Positions 43,302 through 53,480 of a stretch of DNA of 64,000 bases are shown piece by piece (position 1 is the first letter of the stretch; each line of letters begins with the position of its first letter). The position numbers and the translations under genes are program-made. Source of the DNA: GCA-2725625 sp964574215 (GTDB lineage: Bacteria > Pseudomonadota > Alphaproteobacteria > Rhodospirillales > UBA2165). The notes under the pieces are model-generated. The model saw only the letters and a program-made list of their open reading frames with translations. It was not told the DNA's origin and made no database searches. The DNA is taken from positions 1 to 64,000 of the forward strand of contig CAZNLR010000013.1 of the NCBI GenBank assembly GCA_964574215.1, given 5' to 3'.

Positions 43302-44636
43302 CTATTTTCCAATACAAAATTCGGCAAAAATGACATCCAAAATATCTTCAACACCCACCCGTCCCGTGATGCGCCCAAGGGCACGGGCAGCCAATCTTAA
43401 ATCTTCGGCCTTCAATTCTGCTTCTTTGGCGAGTCGGTATCTTCCTAAGGCCTCTAGGCACTCTTCAACGGCCGTACGATGGCGGGCGCGCGTTAAAGAC
43501 GGCGACACCGACAATTGACAGCGATCCGCAATTTTCTTGCTCAACAGGTCAATTACTTCGGTCAGTCCCCGGCCTGTTTTGGCAGATAGACCAATCATGC
43601 CCCCCTTCAGACCTTTTTCCGCATTTTCTTCACTGGACAGATCAATTTTATTTAAAAGTAAAATTGTTTTTTCTCTATCCAAGGAATGAATAAATTTCTC
43701 CTGGTCATCAAGTCTCTCCCCGTCAATAACGGCAAGCACTAAATCCGCATCTTCTGCACGCGCCCTGGCGCGCCGAACGCCCTCTGATTCGATGGCATCG
43801 TCGGTCTCTCTGATGCCGGCGGTATCAGCGACAATTACGGGAAATCCCTCTATATCCAAATGAACTTCAATGATATCTCTGGTGGTGCCGGCAATCTCCG
43901 ATACGATGGCAACGTCCCGTTGCGACAGTGCGTTCAACAGGCTCGATTTACCGGCGTTGGGTTGTCCGACGATGGTTACATAAAACCCATCCCGCACAAT
44001 CTGTCCTTGAAATTTATCGTCCAGATGATTTCCGACTTCCTTAATCAGGGCGTTGATCTCCTCGTCAACCTGCCGGTGCAGTCCGTCGGGTAATTCCTCA
44101 TCGGAAAAATCAATTTCAGCTTCAAATAAAGCGCAGGCATTCTTCAGGCGCTCACTCCATTGGGTGTAAATTTCACCCAAAGCACCCCTCAATTGTCGCT
44201 GGGCCTGTAAACGCTGGGCCTCGGTTTCTGCGTTTATCAAATCGGCCAAGCCTTCGGCCGCCGTTAAATCCATTTTGCCGTGCTCAAAGGCGCGGCGGGT
44301 AAATTCTCCTGGCTCGGCCAATCTCAAGAAATCCGACCGGGATAAAAGTTCATTCACTGTTGTCATTACTGCCCGGCCGCCATGAAGATGTAACTCCACC
44401 ACATCCTCACCGGTGAAGCTGGCCGGAGCGGGAAACCATAGGGCCAACCCGTCATCAACGACCTCTCCTGACCCGGGATCCGTTAACGTGATACGCACCG
44501 CCGTTCGGGGTGATGGATTTTCCTTCCCGCATAGCTGAGAGAACACATTACCGGCTTTCGGTCCCGAAACCCGATAGACAGCCACGCCCGCCTTACCGGC
44601 GCCGCTAGCCAAAGCAAATATCGTATCGGCTGTCAT
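43302..44636 (-). CDS. mnmE: tRNA modification GTPase MnmE
   Basis: 444 residues. The N-terminal formyl-THF-binding domain begins TIFALASGAGKAGVAVYR; the inserted G domain has GQPNAGKSS at 224-232 and LLNKIDLSS; the C-terminal CIGK (441-444) carries the catalytic cysteine. MnmE works with MnmG on wobble uridines of tRNA. It is the most upstream gene of the minus-strand cluster and is divergent from the DUF255 gene. Confidence 0.98.
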   Translation of the reverse strand: MTADTIFALASGAGKAGVAVYRVSGPKAGNVFSQLCGKENPSPRTAVRITLTDPGSGEVVDDGLALWFPAPASFTGEDVVELHLHGGRAVMTTVNELLSRSDFLRLAEPGEFTRRAFEHGKMDLTAAEGLADLINAETEAQRLQAQRQLRGALGEIYTQWSERLKNACALFEAEIDFSDEELPDGLHRQVDEEINALIKEVGNHLDDKFQGQIVRDGFYVTIVGQPNAGKSSLLNALSQRDVAIVSEIAGTTRDIIEVHLDIEGFPVIVADTAGIRETDDAIESEGVRRARARAEDADLVLAVIDGERLDDQEKFIHSLDREKTILLLNKIDLSSEENAEKGLKGGMIGLSAKTGRGLTEVIDLLSKKIADRCQLSVSPSLTRARHRTAVEECLEALGRYRLAKEAELKAEDLRLAARALGRITGRVGVEDILDVIFAEFCIGK

Positions 44637-44782
44637 TACGGACTCGTAACCTTAGAATTTATCCAATAATATTTAATAATACTACTTCTCATTTTATGGT
44701 TTTCATTTCCTGGAATGAAATATACCTTAAGCCGATTGGTTGTTTCACGCTCACGAAATTCTTTATCATCCGGAGACCCATC

Positions 44783-46846
44783 TTGTCAGTCCTTTTACCT
44801 GCTGAAAATCTCCTTTATCAGGAGACAAGCCCTTATCTCCTGCAACACAAAGACAATCCCGTTCACTGGCGGGCATGGAGTCCTGAGGCTTTTGACGAAG
44901 CCAAACAAATGGAAAAACCTGTTTTATTATCAATAGGTTACGCCGCCTGTCATTGGTGTCATGTGATGGCTCACGAGAGTTTTGAAAATGACTTCATCGC
45001 CAATCTCATGAACCAGTTTTTCGTCAATATCAAGGTTGACCGGGAAGAGCGCCCAGATGTGGACACCATTTACATGACGGCGTTGTCGATGATGGGACAG
45101 CAGGGGGGGTGGCCCTTAACCATGTTCATGACGCCGGACCGTCAGCCCTTTTGGGGCGGTACCTATTTTCCGCCCGAGTCCCGCTACGGTCATCCCGGTT
45201 TTGCCGATATTCTAAACTCCATCTCAACCCTCTATCGGGAGCAGAAAGAAAAAATTCTCACCGACGTTAAAATCGTCGAAGAGAACCTTAGCCGGATGTC
45301 GGCGCCAACGCCTGCCAATGCGCCATCGCTTTCGGCCATCGACGACGTTACCGACATTGCCAAAATTTCTCTCGGTATGATCGATATGGCCCATGGGGGC
45401 ATGTCGGGCGCGCCAAAGTTTCCTCAACCGTCCTTGTTCGAAATGCTGTGGCGGAGTTATGCGCGGTCCGGAGATGATAAATTGAAAGAAGCCGTCGTCG
45501 TCAGTTTGACCCACATGTGCCAAGGCGGAATTTACGACCATCTCGGCGGCGGCTTCGCCAGGTACTCCACGGACGTTCGGTGGCTGGCGCCTCATTTCGA
45601 AAAAATGCTTTACGACAATGCGCAATTGATCAGCCTTCTTACCGCCGTTTACGCCGACACACATTCCTCGTTATTTAAATCCCGTATCGAGGAAACCATT
45701 GGCTGGTGTTTGCGGGACCTTCAGGAGCCCGACGGCGGTTTCGCCGGCACTCTCGACGCCGACAGTCCCGATGCCGCCGGTCATTCGAGCGAGGGCGCTT
45801 ACTATGTTTGGCAGGCGGCGGAGATTGAAAGTCTATTGGGCGCCGACGCCGAGATTTTCAAAAACTATTACGACATTTCAGATGGCGGCAATTGGGAGGC
45901 GACCAATATTCCCAACCGTCTCAATCATTTGGATTTAGCCGACGGCAAAACCGAAACAAAACTATCTGAATTGAGAACCGGGCTTCTCGAGGCGCGTGAT
46001 CTTCGTCCACGCCCCGGACTGGACGATAAAATACTAACCGACTGGAACGGCATGATGATTTGGGCATTGGCCCAAGCGGGCGCTCACTTTGACCGGTCCG
46101 ATTGGATCGCCGCCGCCAAAAAGGCTTATGGGTTTATCTTGAGTTACATGCAGGTGGGATCGCGACTTTGTCACTCCTGGCGCAAGGGTATCGCCAACCG
46201 GGCTGACGTTCTGGATGATTACGCCATGATGATGAAGGCCGCCCTGGCTCTGCATCAGTCGACTGGTGATACCGGCTTTTTGGCCGACGCTGAATCCTGG
46301 TTCGGTGAATTGGAAGATCGTTATTGGGATAACGACCCTGACAATGCCCGTGGCGGTTATTTTTTCTCGCCCTCTGACGCAGACGACCTGATTACCCGGA
46401 CCCGCAACGCCTACGACAATGCAACGCCTTCGGGCAACGGTGTCATGGTGGAGAACCTGGCCCGCCTCTACTACCTGACGGGCAAGCAAACTTACCGGGA
46501 TCGCGCCGATACATTGGTTGATACGTTTTCCGGCCTGCCACCTCAACAATTGCTGAATATGCCCAGCCTGCTCAACGGATTTGAATATCTGGTAGCTGCC
46601 AAACAGGTGGTTTTAATCGCCGAGCCGGATGGCGGTGAGGAGTTGGAGCGTACCATTATTGAAAATGGCGGGCCCGCACTTGTTTATTCCCGTCTGACGC
46701 CGGATGCCGAGTTGCCGGACTCGCACCCCGCCCATGGAAAAACCCTCAGTGACGGAAAGGCCACCGCCTATGTCTGTTCCGGTGCAACCTGTGGTCCGCC
46801 GCAAACCGAACCCGCCGCCTTGAAACAGGTGCTCACCGGAGCGTAA
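44783..46846 (+). CDS. DUF255 thioredoxin-fold protein (YyaL/SSP411-like)
   Basis: 687 residues from TTG 44783, which has GGAGA just before it; this begins the conserved N-terminus LPAENLLYQETSPYLLQHKDNPVHW. The thioredoxin-like domain has CHWC at 56-59 in AACHWCHVMAHESFE. The remainder is an (alpha/alpha)6 barrel related to N-acylglucosamine epimerases (GGIYDHLGGGFARYSTDVRW, FEKMLYDNAQLISLL, LTDWNGMMIWALAQAG). Function is not established; a redox or sugar-related role is proposed for relatives. The ogt gene follows by nine bases. Confidence 0.88.
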   Translation: MSVLLPAENLLYQETSPYLLQHKDNPVHWRAWSPEAFDEAKQMEKPVLLSIGYAACHWCHVMAHESFENDFIANLMNQFFVNIKVDREERPDVDTIYMTALSMMGQQGGWPLTMFMTPDRQPFWGGTYFPPESRYGHPGFADILNSISTLYREQKEKILTDVKIVEENLSRMSAPTPANAPSLSAIDDVTDIAKISLGMIDMAHGGMSGAPKFPQPSLFEMLWRSYARSGDDKLKEAVVVSLTHMCQGGIYDHLGGGFARYSTDVRWLAPHFEKMLYDNAQLISLLTAVYADTHSSLFKSRIEETIGWCLRDLQEPDGGFAGTLDADSPDAAGHSSEGAYYVWQAAEIESLLGADAEIFKNYYDISDGGNWEATNIPNRLNHLDLADGKTETKLSELRTGLLEARDLRPRPGLDDKILTDWNGMMIWALAQAGAHFDRSDWIAAAKKAYGFILSYMQVGSRLCHSWRKGIANRADVLDDYAMMMKAALALHQSTGDTGFLADAESWFGELEDRYWDNDPDNARGGYFFSPSDADDLITRTRNAYDNATPSGNGVMVENLARLYYLTGKQTYRDRADTLVDTFSGLPPQQLLNMPSLLNGFEYLVAAKQVVLIAEPDGGEELERTIIENGGPALVYSRLTPDAELPDSHPAHGKTLSDGKATAYVCSGATCGPPQTEPAALKQVLTGA

Positions 46847-46855
46847 ACTTCATTC

Positions 46856-47308
46856 ATGCCCCATCTGTCCCTCATGAGTCCGCTCGGTCATCTCACCTTG
46901 TTCGAAGAGAATGACGCCATCGTCGCCCTCGAATGGGGCAAGGCGCCGGATCAAGTGCCGTCGCGTCATTTAAACCGGGCCAAAACACAGCTGCAAAAGT
47001 TTTTTGACGGTAAGTTAAAAATATTCGATCTACCCTTGAGCCCAACAGGTACTGACTTTCAGAAGGCAGTTTGGCGAGAAATGCAGGCCATCCCTTACGG
47101 AGAAACGCGCTCCTACGGCGACGTCGCCAAAACCTTGAATAGCGCTGCCCGGGCGGTCGGCGGTGCCTGCGGACACAATCCCATTCCGATTATCATCCCC
47201 TGCCATCGCATCGTTGGTTCGGGCGGCAAGCTGGGTGGATTTTCCGGGGGGGAGGGGGTTGAAACCAAACAGTCCTTGCTTCACCTGGAAAGCGTTTTTA
47301 AAACTTAA
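46856..47308 (+). CDS. ogt: methylated-DNA-protein-cysteine methyltransferase
   Basis: 150 residues. The acceptor motif PCHRIV contains Cys116; FQKAVWREMQAIPYGETRSYGDVA and GGFSGGEGVETKQSLLHLE complete the family pattern. The protein removes alkyl groups from O6-alkylguanine by transferring them to its own cysteine, and is used once. No AraC-type regulatory domain is attached, so it is of the Ogt type. It lies ten bases after the DUF255 gene and probably shares its transcript. Confidence 0.95.
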   Translation: MPHLSLMSPLGHLTLFEENDAIVALEWGKAPDQVPSRHLNRAKTQLQKFFDGKLKIFDLPLSPTGTDFQKAVWREMQAIPYGETRSYGDVAKTLNSAARAVGGACGHNPIPIIIPCHRIVGSGGKLGGFSGGEGVETKQSLLHLESVFKT

Positions 47309-47342
47309 CCCAATACCAACGAACGAAATGGGGAGGAAGACC

Positions 47343-48320
47343 ATGACCAAAGCCGTACGCATCCACGAAACCGGCGGACCGGACAAGCTGATTTACGAAG
47401 ACGTCGATGTCGGCGCGCCAGGAGAGGGTGAAATCCGCCTGCGTCATACCGCCGTCGGCCTCAACTTCATTGATTGCTATCAACGGTCGGGTCTTTATCC
47501 CTTACCCGACCTGCCGTTAACCCTGGGGGCCGAGGGCGCCGGTGTGGTGGAGGAGGTCGGGCCCGGGGTGACCGACCTAACCGTCGGTCAAAGAGTCGCC
47601 TACGCAGGCGGCCAAATCGGCTCCTATGCGGAAGAACGCATCATGGCGGCGAGGGTAGTCGTGCCGGTGCCGGACAATATCGACGATCAATCGGCAGCGG
47701 CCATGATGCTCAAAGGCATGACCGCCTATATGCTGCTGCACCGCTGTTACGCCGTTCAGGCAGGCGATACGGTATTGGTTCATGCCGCCGCCGGCGGTGT
47801 CGGCACCATTATGTGCCAATGGGCCAAACATCTGGGCGCGACGGTGATCGGCACGGTCGGTACCGACGAAAAGGCCGAGCTTGCCAAGGCTCATGGCTGT
47901 GACCATCCCATCCTCTACACCAAGGAAAACTTCGCCGAACGGGTACAGGAGATATCCGGCGGCACGGGCATCCAGGCGGTCTACGATTCCATCGGCAAGG
48001 ACACTTTCATGGCATCTCTCGATTGCCTGGAAAAATTCGGCACCTTGGTGTCCTTCGGCAACGCCTCCGGCCCGGCACCGGAACTTTCACCCCTGCTGTT
48101 GATGCAGAAAGGATCGCTGTTTCTCAACCGTCCGACCTTGATGAACTACACGGAAAAAAGAGAGAACGTTCTCAAGGCGTCACAGGCGCTGTTCGATGTG
48201 GTGGGCGGCGGTCAGGTGAAGATCGAGGTCAATCAGACCTACTCCCTCAAGGACACCGCTCAGGCCCATGCAGACCTGGAGGCCCGCAAAACCACGGGCT
48301 GCACGGTGTTGCTGCCTTAG
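47343..48320 (+). CDS. NADPH:quinone oxidoreductase (QOR family)
   Basis: 325 residues from ATG 47343, with GGGGAGGA upstream. An MDR-superfamily enzyme without zinc: FIDCYQRSGLYPLPDLPLTLGAEGAGVV, then the Rossmann segment VLVHAAAGGVGTIMCQWAKHLGA with the AAGGVG nucleotide motif typical of quinone oxidoreductases. It reduces quinones or similar carbonyl acceptors with NADPH in the cytoplasm. It is separated from ogt by 34 bases on the same strand. Confidence 0.9.
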   Translation: MTKAVRIHETGGPDKLIYEDVDVGAPGEGEIRLRHTAVGLNFIDCYQRSGLYPLPDLPLTLGAEGAGVVEEVGPGVTDLTVGQRVAYAGGQIGSYAEERIMAARVVVPVPDNIDDQSAAAMMLKGMTAYMLLHRCYAVQAGDTVLVHAAAGGVGTIMCQWAKHLGATVIGTVGTDEKAELAKAHGCDHPILYTKENFAERVQEISGGTGIQAVYDSIGKDTFMASLDCLEKFGTLVSFGNASGPAPELSPLLLMQKGSLFLNRPTLMNYTEKRENVLKASQALFDVVGGGQVKIEVNQTYSLKDTAQAHADLEARKTTGCTVLLP

Positions 48321-48350
48321 AAAAACTGATGGGAAATTTTAGTAGAGAAA

Positions 48351-48374
48351 TGAGGCGCGGTTAATCCACGCCTC
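48351..48374. terminator. hairpin between qor-type gene and rho
   Basis: GAGGCG (48351 region) pairs with CGCCTC at the right end (to about 48374) around an 11-nt loop. It sits between the convergent oxidoreductase and rho genes. The T tracts on either side are poor, so it may be a weak terminator or a processing barrier. Confidence 0.4.
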
Positions 48375-48379
48375 AAATA

Positions 48380-49636
<1,257 letters not shown>

Positions 49637-49931
49637 CTTTTTAACTTTGGAATCTGATGACCGAATTGCGGCCAAATTGAGTTGGAAAAAATGACGGCGA
49701 ACGCGGTCAAACGGGAAAGTTTATCGGACAAAAATACGGAACAGAATGTGCGGACTGAACGTCCAATAAACAAAAAAATATTTTGAAAGTTGAATATCCG
49801 CCGGGAGTGTTTGGCAGAAATTCTTAGTGATTTTCACCACCATTACATAAATGTTTCGATCAAGTCAAATATAGATTTTGGAGAATACATGACAAGGTTT
49901 TTTCCTTGTCATGTCTCCAAATCAATTCCAT
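49637..49931. other. AT-rich gap upstream of rho
   Basis: About 295 bases of AT-rich sequence holding the rho promoter and leader. Apart from the hairpin at 49887-49914 I see nothing specific. Confidence 0.4.
49887..49914 (-). terminator. long hairpin after the GIY-YIG gene
   Basis: ACATGACAAGG (49887-49897) and CCTTGTCATGT (49904-49914) pair perfectly around a TTTTTT loop, with GGAG/CTCC outside extending the stem. It lies 18 bases after the stop of the gene at 49932. No good T tract follows on the minus strand, so it may protect the mRNA end or terminate weakly. Confidence 0.5.
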
Positions 49932-50258
49932 TTACTTTAATTGATCATTACATGGCGGTTGGTTTTGCAAAACTAAATCCGTCTCTTCTGCTTTTCTGGC
50001 TTGTTCTCCGTTAGAATTCACATGTGCATGAATATGAGTTGCACCATGTTTCTTTGCACAATTTAATTCGTTGTGATTTGGTAAACGATTTTGGAAACTC
50101 GATGTTTGGCCAATATAGACGGCCACCCAATAATTTCCTTGCCTTCTAGCAAAAATATAATTTCCTGAAACATCGTTCCATGACGTATTCATACTATAAA
50201 CGGTATAAATATAATTTTGACCAGAACGGCCTTTCCAATTCGCTTTAACTTGGGTCAT
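49932..50258 (-). CDS. GIY-YIG-like nuclease domain protein
   Basis: 108 residues. The core reads GNYIFARR (32-39, the GIY-equivalent strand), VAVYIGQTSSFQNRLPNH (46-62, the YIG strand with Arg58) and a late EETDLVLQNQPPCN, in the order of a GIY-YIG endonuclease. Related stand-alone domains occur in accessory and phage-derived DNA. No signal peptide is present. The gene is AT-rich and sits with a MerR-type regulator between rho and hemJ, where most alphaproteobacteria have nothing, so it was probably acquired. The substrate is unknown. Confidence 0.65.
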   Translation of the reverse strand: MTQVKANWKGRSGQNYIYTVYSMNTSWNDVSGNYIFARRQGNYWVAVYIGQTSSFQNRLPNHNELNCAKKHGATHIHAHVNSNGEQARKAEETDLVLQNQPPCNDQLK

Positions 50259-50293
50259 AATATCTATTCCTTTATCACATGTGGTTTAGGAGC

Positions 50294-50333
50294 GGTGCCC
50301 GGTGATCGACCTTCAAAATCTTCATCGGGCACC
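50294..50333. repeat. 12-bp inverted repeat between divergent genes
   Basis: GGTGCCCG (50294-50301) plus GTGA pairs with TCAT plus CGGGCACC (50326-50333) with one G-U type pair and a 16-nt interior. It lies 36 bases upstream of the GIY-YIG start. It could be a leader hairpin of that gene, an old terminator, or a protein binding site. Confidence 0.4.
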
Positions 50334-50354
50334 AATTTAATGAATAATACTGAC

Positions 50355-50412
50355 ACAATATTTAGTATTAAACTATAAAAATTTGTCTAAATATTGTTGA
50401 ATACTTTATAAT
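50355..50412 (+). promoter_or_regulatory. MerR promoter with 11-bp operator-like inverted repeat
   Basis: ACAATATTTAG (50355-50365) and CTAAATATTGT (50387-50397) form a perfect inverted repeat, centres 32 bp (three turns) apart. A promoter overlaps it: TTGTCT (50383-50388), 18-bp spacer, TATAAT (50407-50412), pointing to the MerR gene. The long spacer resembles promoters controlled by MerR-family proteins. Confidence 0.5.
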
Positions 50413-50486
50413 ATATATAACTATTTGATTTTTTTTGATTTTTATTTATAGTTCCGTTAGGTACTCATTATAAAGGACTATATATA

Positions 50487-50927
50487 TTGCCTAAAGAGTG
50501 GTTCAGCATACGAGATATTGAGAAATTGACTGGCCTTTCGCCGAGCATGACGGATTATCTATGCCGCACAAAAATTATTGCGCCCTCTAATATGGGATCA
50601 AAGGGTAGAGGGCGCGGTAAGGTTCGGAGGTTTTCTTTTGGAGATGTCGTTCAGTTGAGAACTTATGCAAAACTACTTAAACAGGGCGTTTCAGTAAAAA
50701 GACTCAAAGAAGCTCACAAAACATGGAGTTTACATTTTAAGGTGTTAGAAATTCAAACGCCGCCATCGGAGTATCTCCTAACTGATGGCGTTCGAATATA
50801 TTTTAGACATCCCAATAAAGTTCTTGAAGAACTCAGTACAGAGGGTCAATTGGCATTCAGTTTTATAATTGACTTAAAACAGATTCACCATGAAATCGTC
50901 TCAGAAATAAAAAAATTATCTGCCTAA
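50487..50927 (+). CDS. MerR-type HTH regulator
   Basis: 146 residues starting at TTG 50487; AAGGA lies ten bases upstream, a rather wide gap. The N-terminal winged helix (about 4-75) reads WFSIRDIEKLTGLSPSMTDYLCRTKIIAPS and RRFSFGDVVQLRTYAKLLKQGVSVKRLKEA, a MerR-family DNA-binding domain. The C-terminal 70 residues are short and of unknown type, without the metal-binding cysteines of MerR or CueR. Its stop (50925-50927) is directly against the hemJ stop (50928-50930). It is divergent from the GIY-YIG gene, with an inverted repeat over the shared promoter. Confidence 0.75.
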   Translation: MPKEWFSIRDIEKLTGLSPSMTDYLCRTKIIAPSNMGSKGRGRGKVRRFSFGDVVQLRTYAKLLKQGVSVKRLKEAHKTWSLHFKVLEIQTPPSEYLLTDGVRIYFRHPNKVLEELSTEGQLAFSFIIDLKQIHHEIVSEIKKLSA

Positions 50928-51377
50928 TTAAAACGGCTTCACCACAGCGAAAATCACGATACCGATCATCAGGACAGTCGGAACCTCGTTCATAAAGCGG
51001 TAAAACTTTGCCGACCTTTGGTTGGCATCCTGCTCGAAATCCATTCGCCACCGGCTCATCATGCCATGAATGCCCAAAAGCAGAATGACGAACAGCAGCT
51101 TGCCATGAAGCCAGGCGTCCAACCAGCTGTCCATATCCAGATTGGCCAGCAAGAGGCCGCCAAATACCAGGGAGGCGACCATGGCCGGGTTGATGATGGC
51201 TCTGAGCAGTCGCCGCTCCATGATCTTGAAGGTTTCCGACTTGTCCGATCCCGGCTCGGCGTCGCAATGATAAATAAACAGGCGCGGCAGGTAGAGCAGA
51301 CCCGCCATCCACGCCATGACGCTGATGATATGCAGCGCTTTGATCCAAAGAAAAGCGGTCGAGGATAAGTCGATCAT
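50928..51377 (-). CDS. hemJ: protoporphyrinogen IX oxidase HemJ
   Basis: 149 residues, four transmembrane helices. The HemJ pattern is LWIKALHIISVMAWMAGLLYLPRLFIYHCDAE near the start, with the conserved His16, and WLHGKLLFVILLLGIHGMMSRW later. HemJ oxidises protoporphyrinogen IX in haem synthesis. It is downstream of hemE and hemH on the same strand, giving hemE-hemH-hemJ. Confidence 0.93.
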   Translation of the reverse strand: MIDLSSTAFLWIKALHIISVMAWMAGLLYLPRLFIYHCDAEPGSDKSETFKIMERRLLRAIINPAMVASLVFGGLLLANLDMDSWLDAWLHGKLLFVILLLGIHGMMSRWRMDFEQDANQRSAKFYRFMNEVPTVLMIGIVIFAVVKPF

Positions 51378-51379
51378 GC

Positions 51380-52420
51380 CTAGTATCTACCCTGTTCCCC
51401 GGCACAGGGGCAACCAATCTTCTCGGGCGGACAGGTCGGTTTTCCCGCGGGACCGATAACCCCTTTACCGGCAAAAGCGTTTTCCGCCAGTTCCGCCAGC
51501 CCGGCAATAAACTCTGCCGCCAAACCAACCGTGGGGGCGCGGTAAAAGGCCGGCACGCCTTGATTTGCCGCCATGTCGCGGTACTCGATATCCAGTTCCA
51601 CCAATGTTTCCGAATGTTCGGACACGAAGGCGACGGGTAAAATACAGACGGCGATGTTGTCTTGGGCGGCGCGCCGAATTTCATCGTCCAGCGAAGGTCC
51701 GATCCATTGCAGCCGTCCCACCCGGCTTTGATAACAGATCGCCCACGCGTTTTCATTCAGACCGGCCGCTTGGGCGATGGCGGCGGCGGTTTGTTCCACC
51801 TGCCACTGATAGGGATCGCCCTTATCGACGATCTTTTGAGGCAAACCGTGCGCCGAAAAGAGAACTCGAATATTTTCCGATCCGGCATTCGTCAGTTCTT
51901 CATTCAAACATGCCGCCGCCGCCGCGATCCATCCTCGACCGGTCGGATAGCAGCAGATCGCATAGGTCGGCTTGTCCAATCCGATTGCCCGGACGGCATT
52001 ATTCCAATCATTGATGGAGGATCCGGTGGTGGTGGTGGAGAACTGAGGATAGAGCGGCAACAAAACGATCTCGTCGGGATCGAACTCCTTCACCTTCTGG
52101 GCCACTTCGGCGCTTAGGGGATGCCAATAGCGCATGCAGACGAAAACCTTGGTATCCGACCCGCTGGTTAATTTTTTCTCCAAGGCCTGCGCCTGGGCGA
52201 TTGTCATGTCCAGCAAGGGAGACTTACCTCCCATATGGCCGTAGATGCCCTTGGCCACGGGCGCGCGCCGGGCGGAAATGAACTTGGCCAGCGGCCAACG
52301 CAAAATATCCGGCAGATCGATAATCGCCGGATCATTAAACAGATTGAACAAAAAGGGTTGAATGGCGGCGGGTTTGTCGGGGCCACCCAAATTAAACAGG
52401 ATGACGGCCCGTTTCGACAC
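51380..52420 (-). CDS. hemH: ferrochelatase
   Basis: 346 residues starting at GTG 52420, directly after the hemE stop. The catalytic His191 lies in VLFSAHGLPQKIVDKGDPY; LPLYPQFSTTTTGSS and FVSEHSETLVELDIEY are further signatures. Ferrochelatase inserts Fe(II) into protoporphyrin IX. The C-terminus has Cys330, Cys337 and Cys339 (CPPEKIGCPC), matching the C-terminal ligands of the [2Fe-2S] cluster known in Caulobacter and animal ferrochelatases. Confidence 0.95.
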   Translation of the reverse strand: MSKRAVILFNLGGPDKPAAIQPFLFNLFNDPAIIDLPDILRWPLAKFISARRAPVAKGIYGHMGGKSPLLDMTIAQAQALEKKLTSGSDTKVFVCMRYWHPLSAEVAQKVKEFDPDEIVLLPLYPQFSTTTTGSSINDWNNAVRAIGLDKPTYAICCYPTGRGWIAAAAACLNEELTNAGSENIRVLFSAHGLPQKIVDKGDPYQWQVEQTAAAIAQAAGLNENAWAICYQSRVGRLQWIGPSLDDEIRRAAQDNIAVCILPVAFVSEHSETLVELDIEYRDMAANQGVPAFYRAPTVGLAAEFIAGLAELAENAFAGKGVIGPAGKPTCPPEKIGCPCAGEQGRY

Positions 52421-53480
52421 TTATCCCTGATCCCCATCCGTTTGACCCCGGACCAGTTCGACCAGCCGCTCGACGTGGGGTACCGGTGTTTCCGGCAAAA
52501 TGCCGTGTCCTAAATTGAAAATGAAGGGACCACCGGAAAAGGCCTCTAGAATCCTGCCGACTTCTTTTTCCATGGTGTCGCCGCCGGCCAGCAACGCCAG
52601 ATTGTCGAGATTTCCCTGAACAGTACAATGGGGCTGAATATTTTCCGCCGCCCATTCAAGGGGAACGGTGGAATCCAGAGAAACGGCGTCAACGCCGGTT
52701 TCCTTGGCGTATTTCACATATTGCAGCCCGGCGCCCCGGGGGAATCCGATGATGGGAATATCAGGATGGGCCTGATGAATCCGGCGGGCCATTTCCTTGG
52801 CCGGTTCCAGCGCCCATTGCTCGAACTGACCCGGGGGCAATACGCCCGCCCAGCTATCGAATATCTGCACGGCTTCAACACCGGATTCGATTTGGCGGAT
52901 CAGATAGTCCGTGGTGGTATCCACCAAAAGATCGATCAACATGGCAAAGGACTGAGGCGCCTGGTAGGCCCAGTTGCGGGTTTTCTGATAATCCTTGCTG
53001 CCGCCTCCCTCCACCATGTAGGTGGCCACCGTCCAGGGTGCGCCGGCAAATCCGATTAACGCGGTTTCTTCCGGAAGCTCTTTTTTGATCCGCGTGACCG
53101 TCTCGTAGACCGGCGCCAGATGATCGTGAATTTTTGACCGGTCGAATTTTTTTAGATCTTCCGCTTTGCCGATCGGTTCCAGTTTAGGTCCTTCGCCAGA
53201 CACAAATTCCACCTGCTGACCTAAGGCGTCGGGAATGACTAAAATATCGCTGAACAGAATGGCGGCGTCGAAGTCGTATCGCCGGATGGGTTGAAGGGTC
53301 GCTTCGGTGGCCAGATCGGGAGAATAACAAAATTCGAGGAAGTTTTTGGTCTTGGCCCGCAATGCCCGGTACTCTTCCAAATGACGTCCAGCCTGCCGCA
53401 TAAGCCATAGAGGTGGCGGCTTGACGGCTTCCCCTTTGAGAACACGAATAAATTTTTTGTTGTTGGCGGTAGCGTTCATC
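52421..53480 (-). CDS. hemE: uroporphyrinogen decarboxylase
   Basis: 352 residues from ATG 53480 (MNATANNKKFIRVLKG); the open frame continues to 53527 into the presumed origin. The signature LWLMRQAGRHLEEYR lies at 24-38, and the second motif GFAGAPWTVATYMVEGGGSKDY is present. It decarboxylates uroporphyrinogen III to coproporphyrinogen III. First gene of hemE-hemH-hemJ, with the gap to the PPSR gene behind it as in Caulobacter. Confidence 0.96.
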
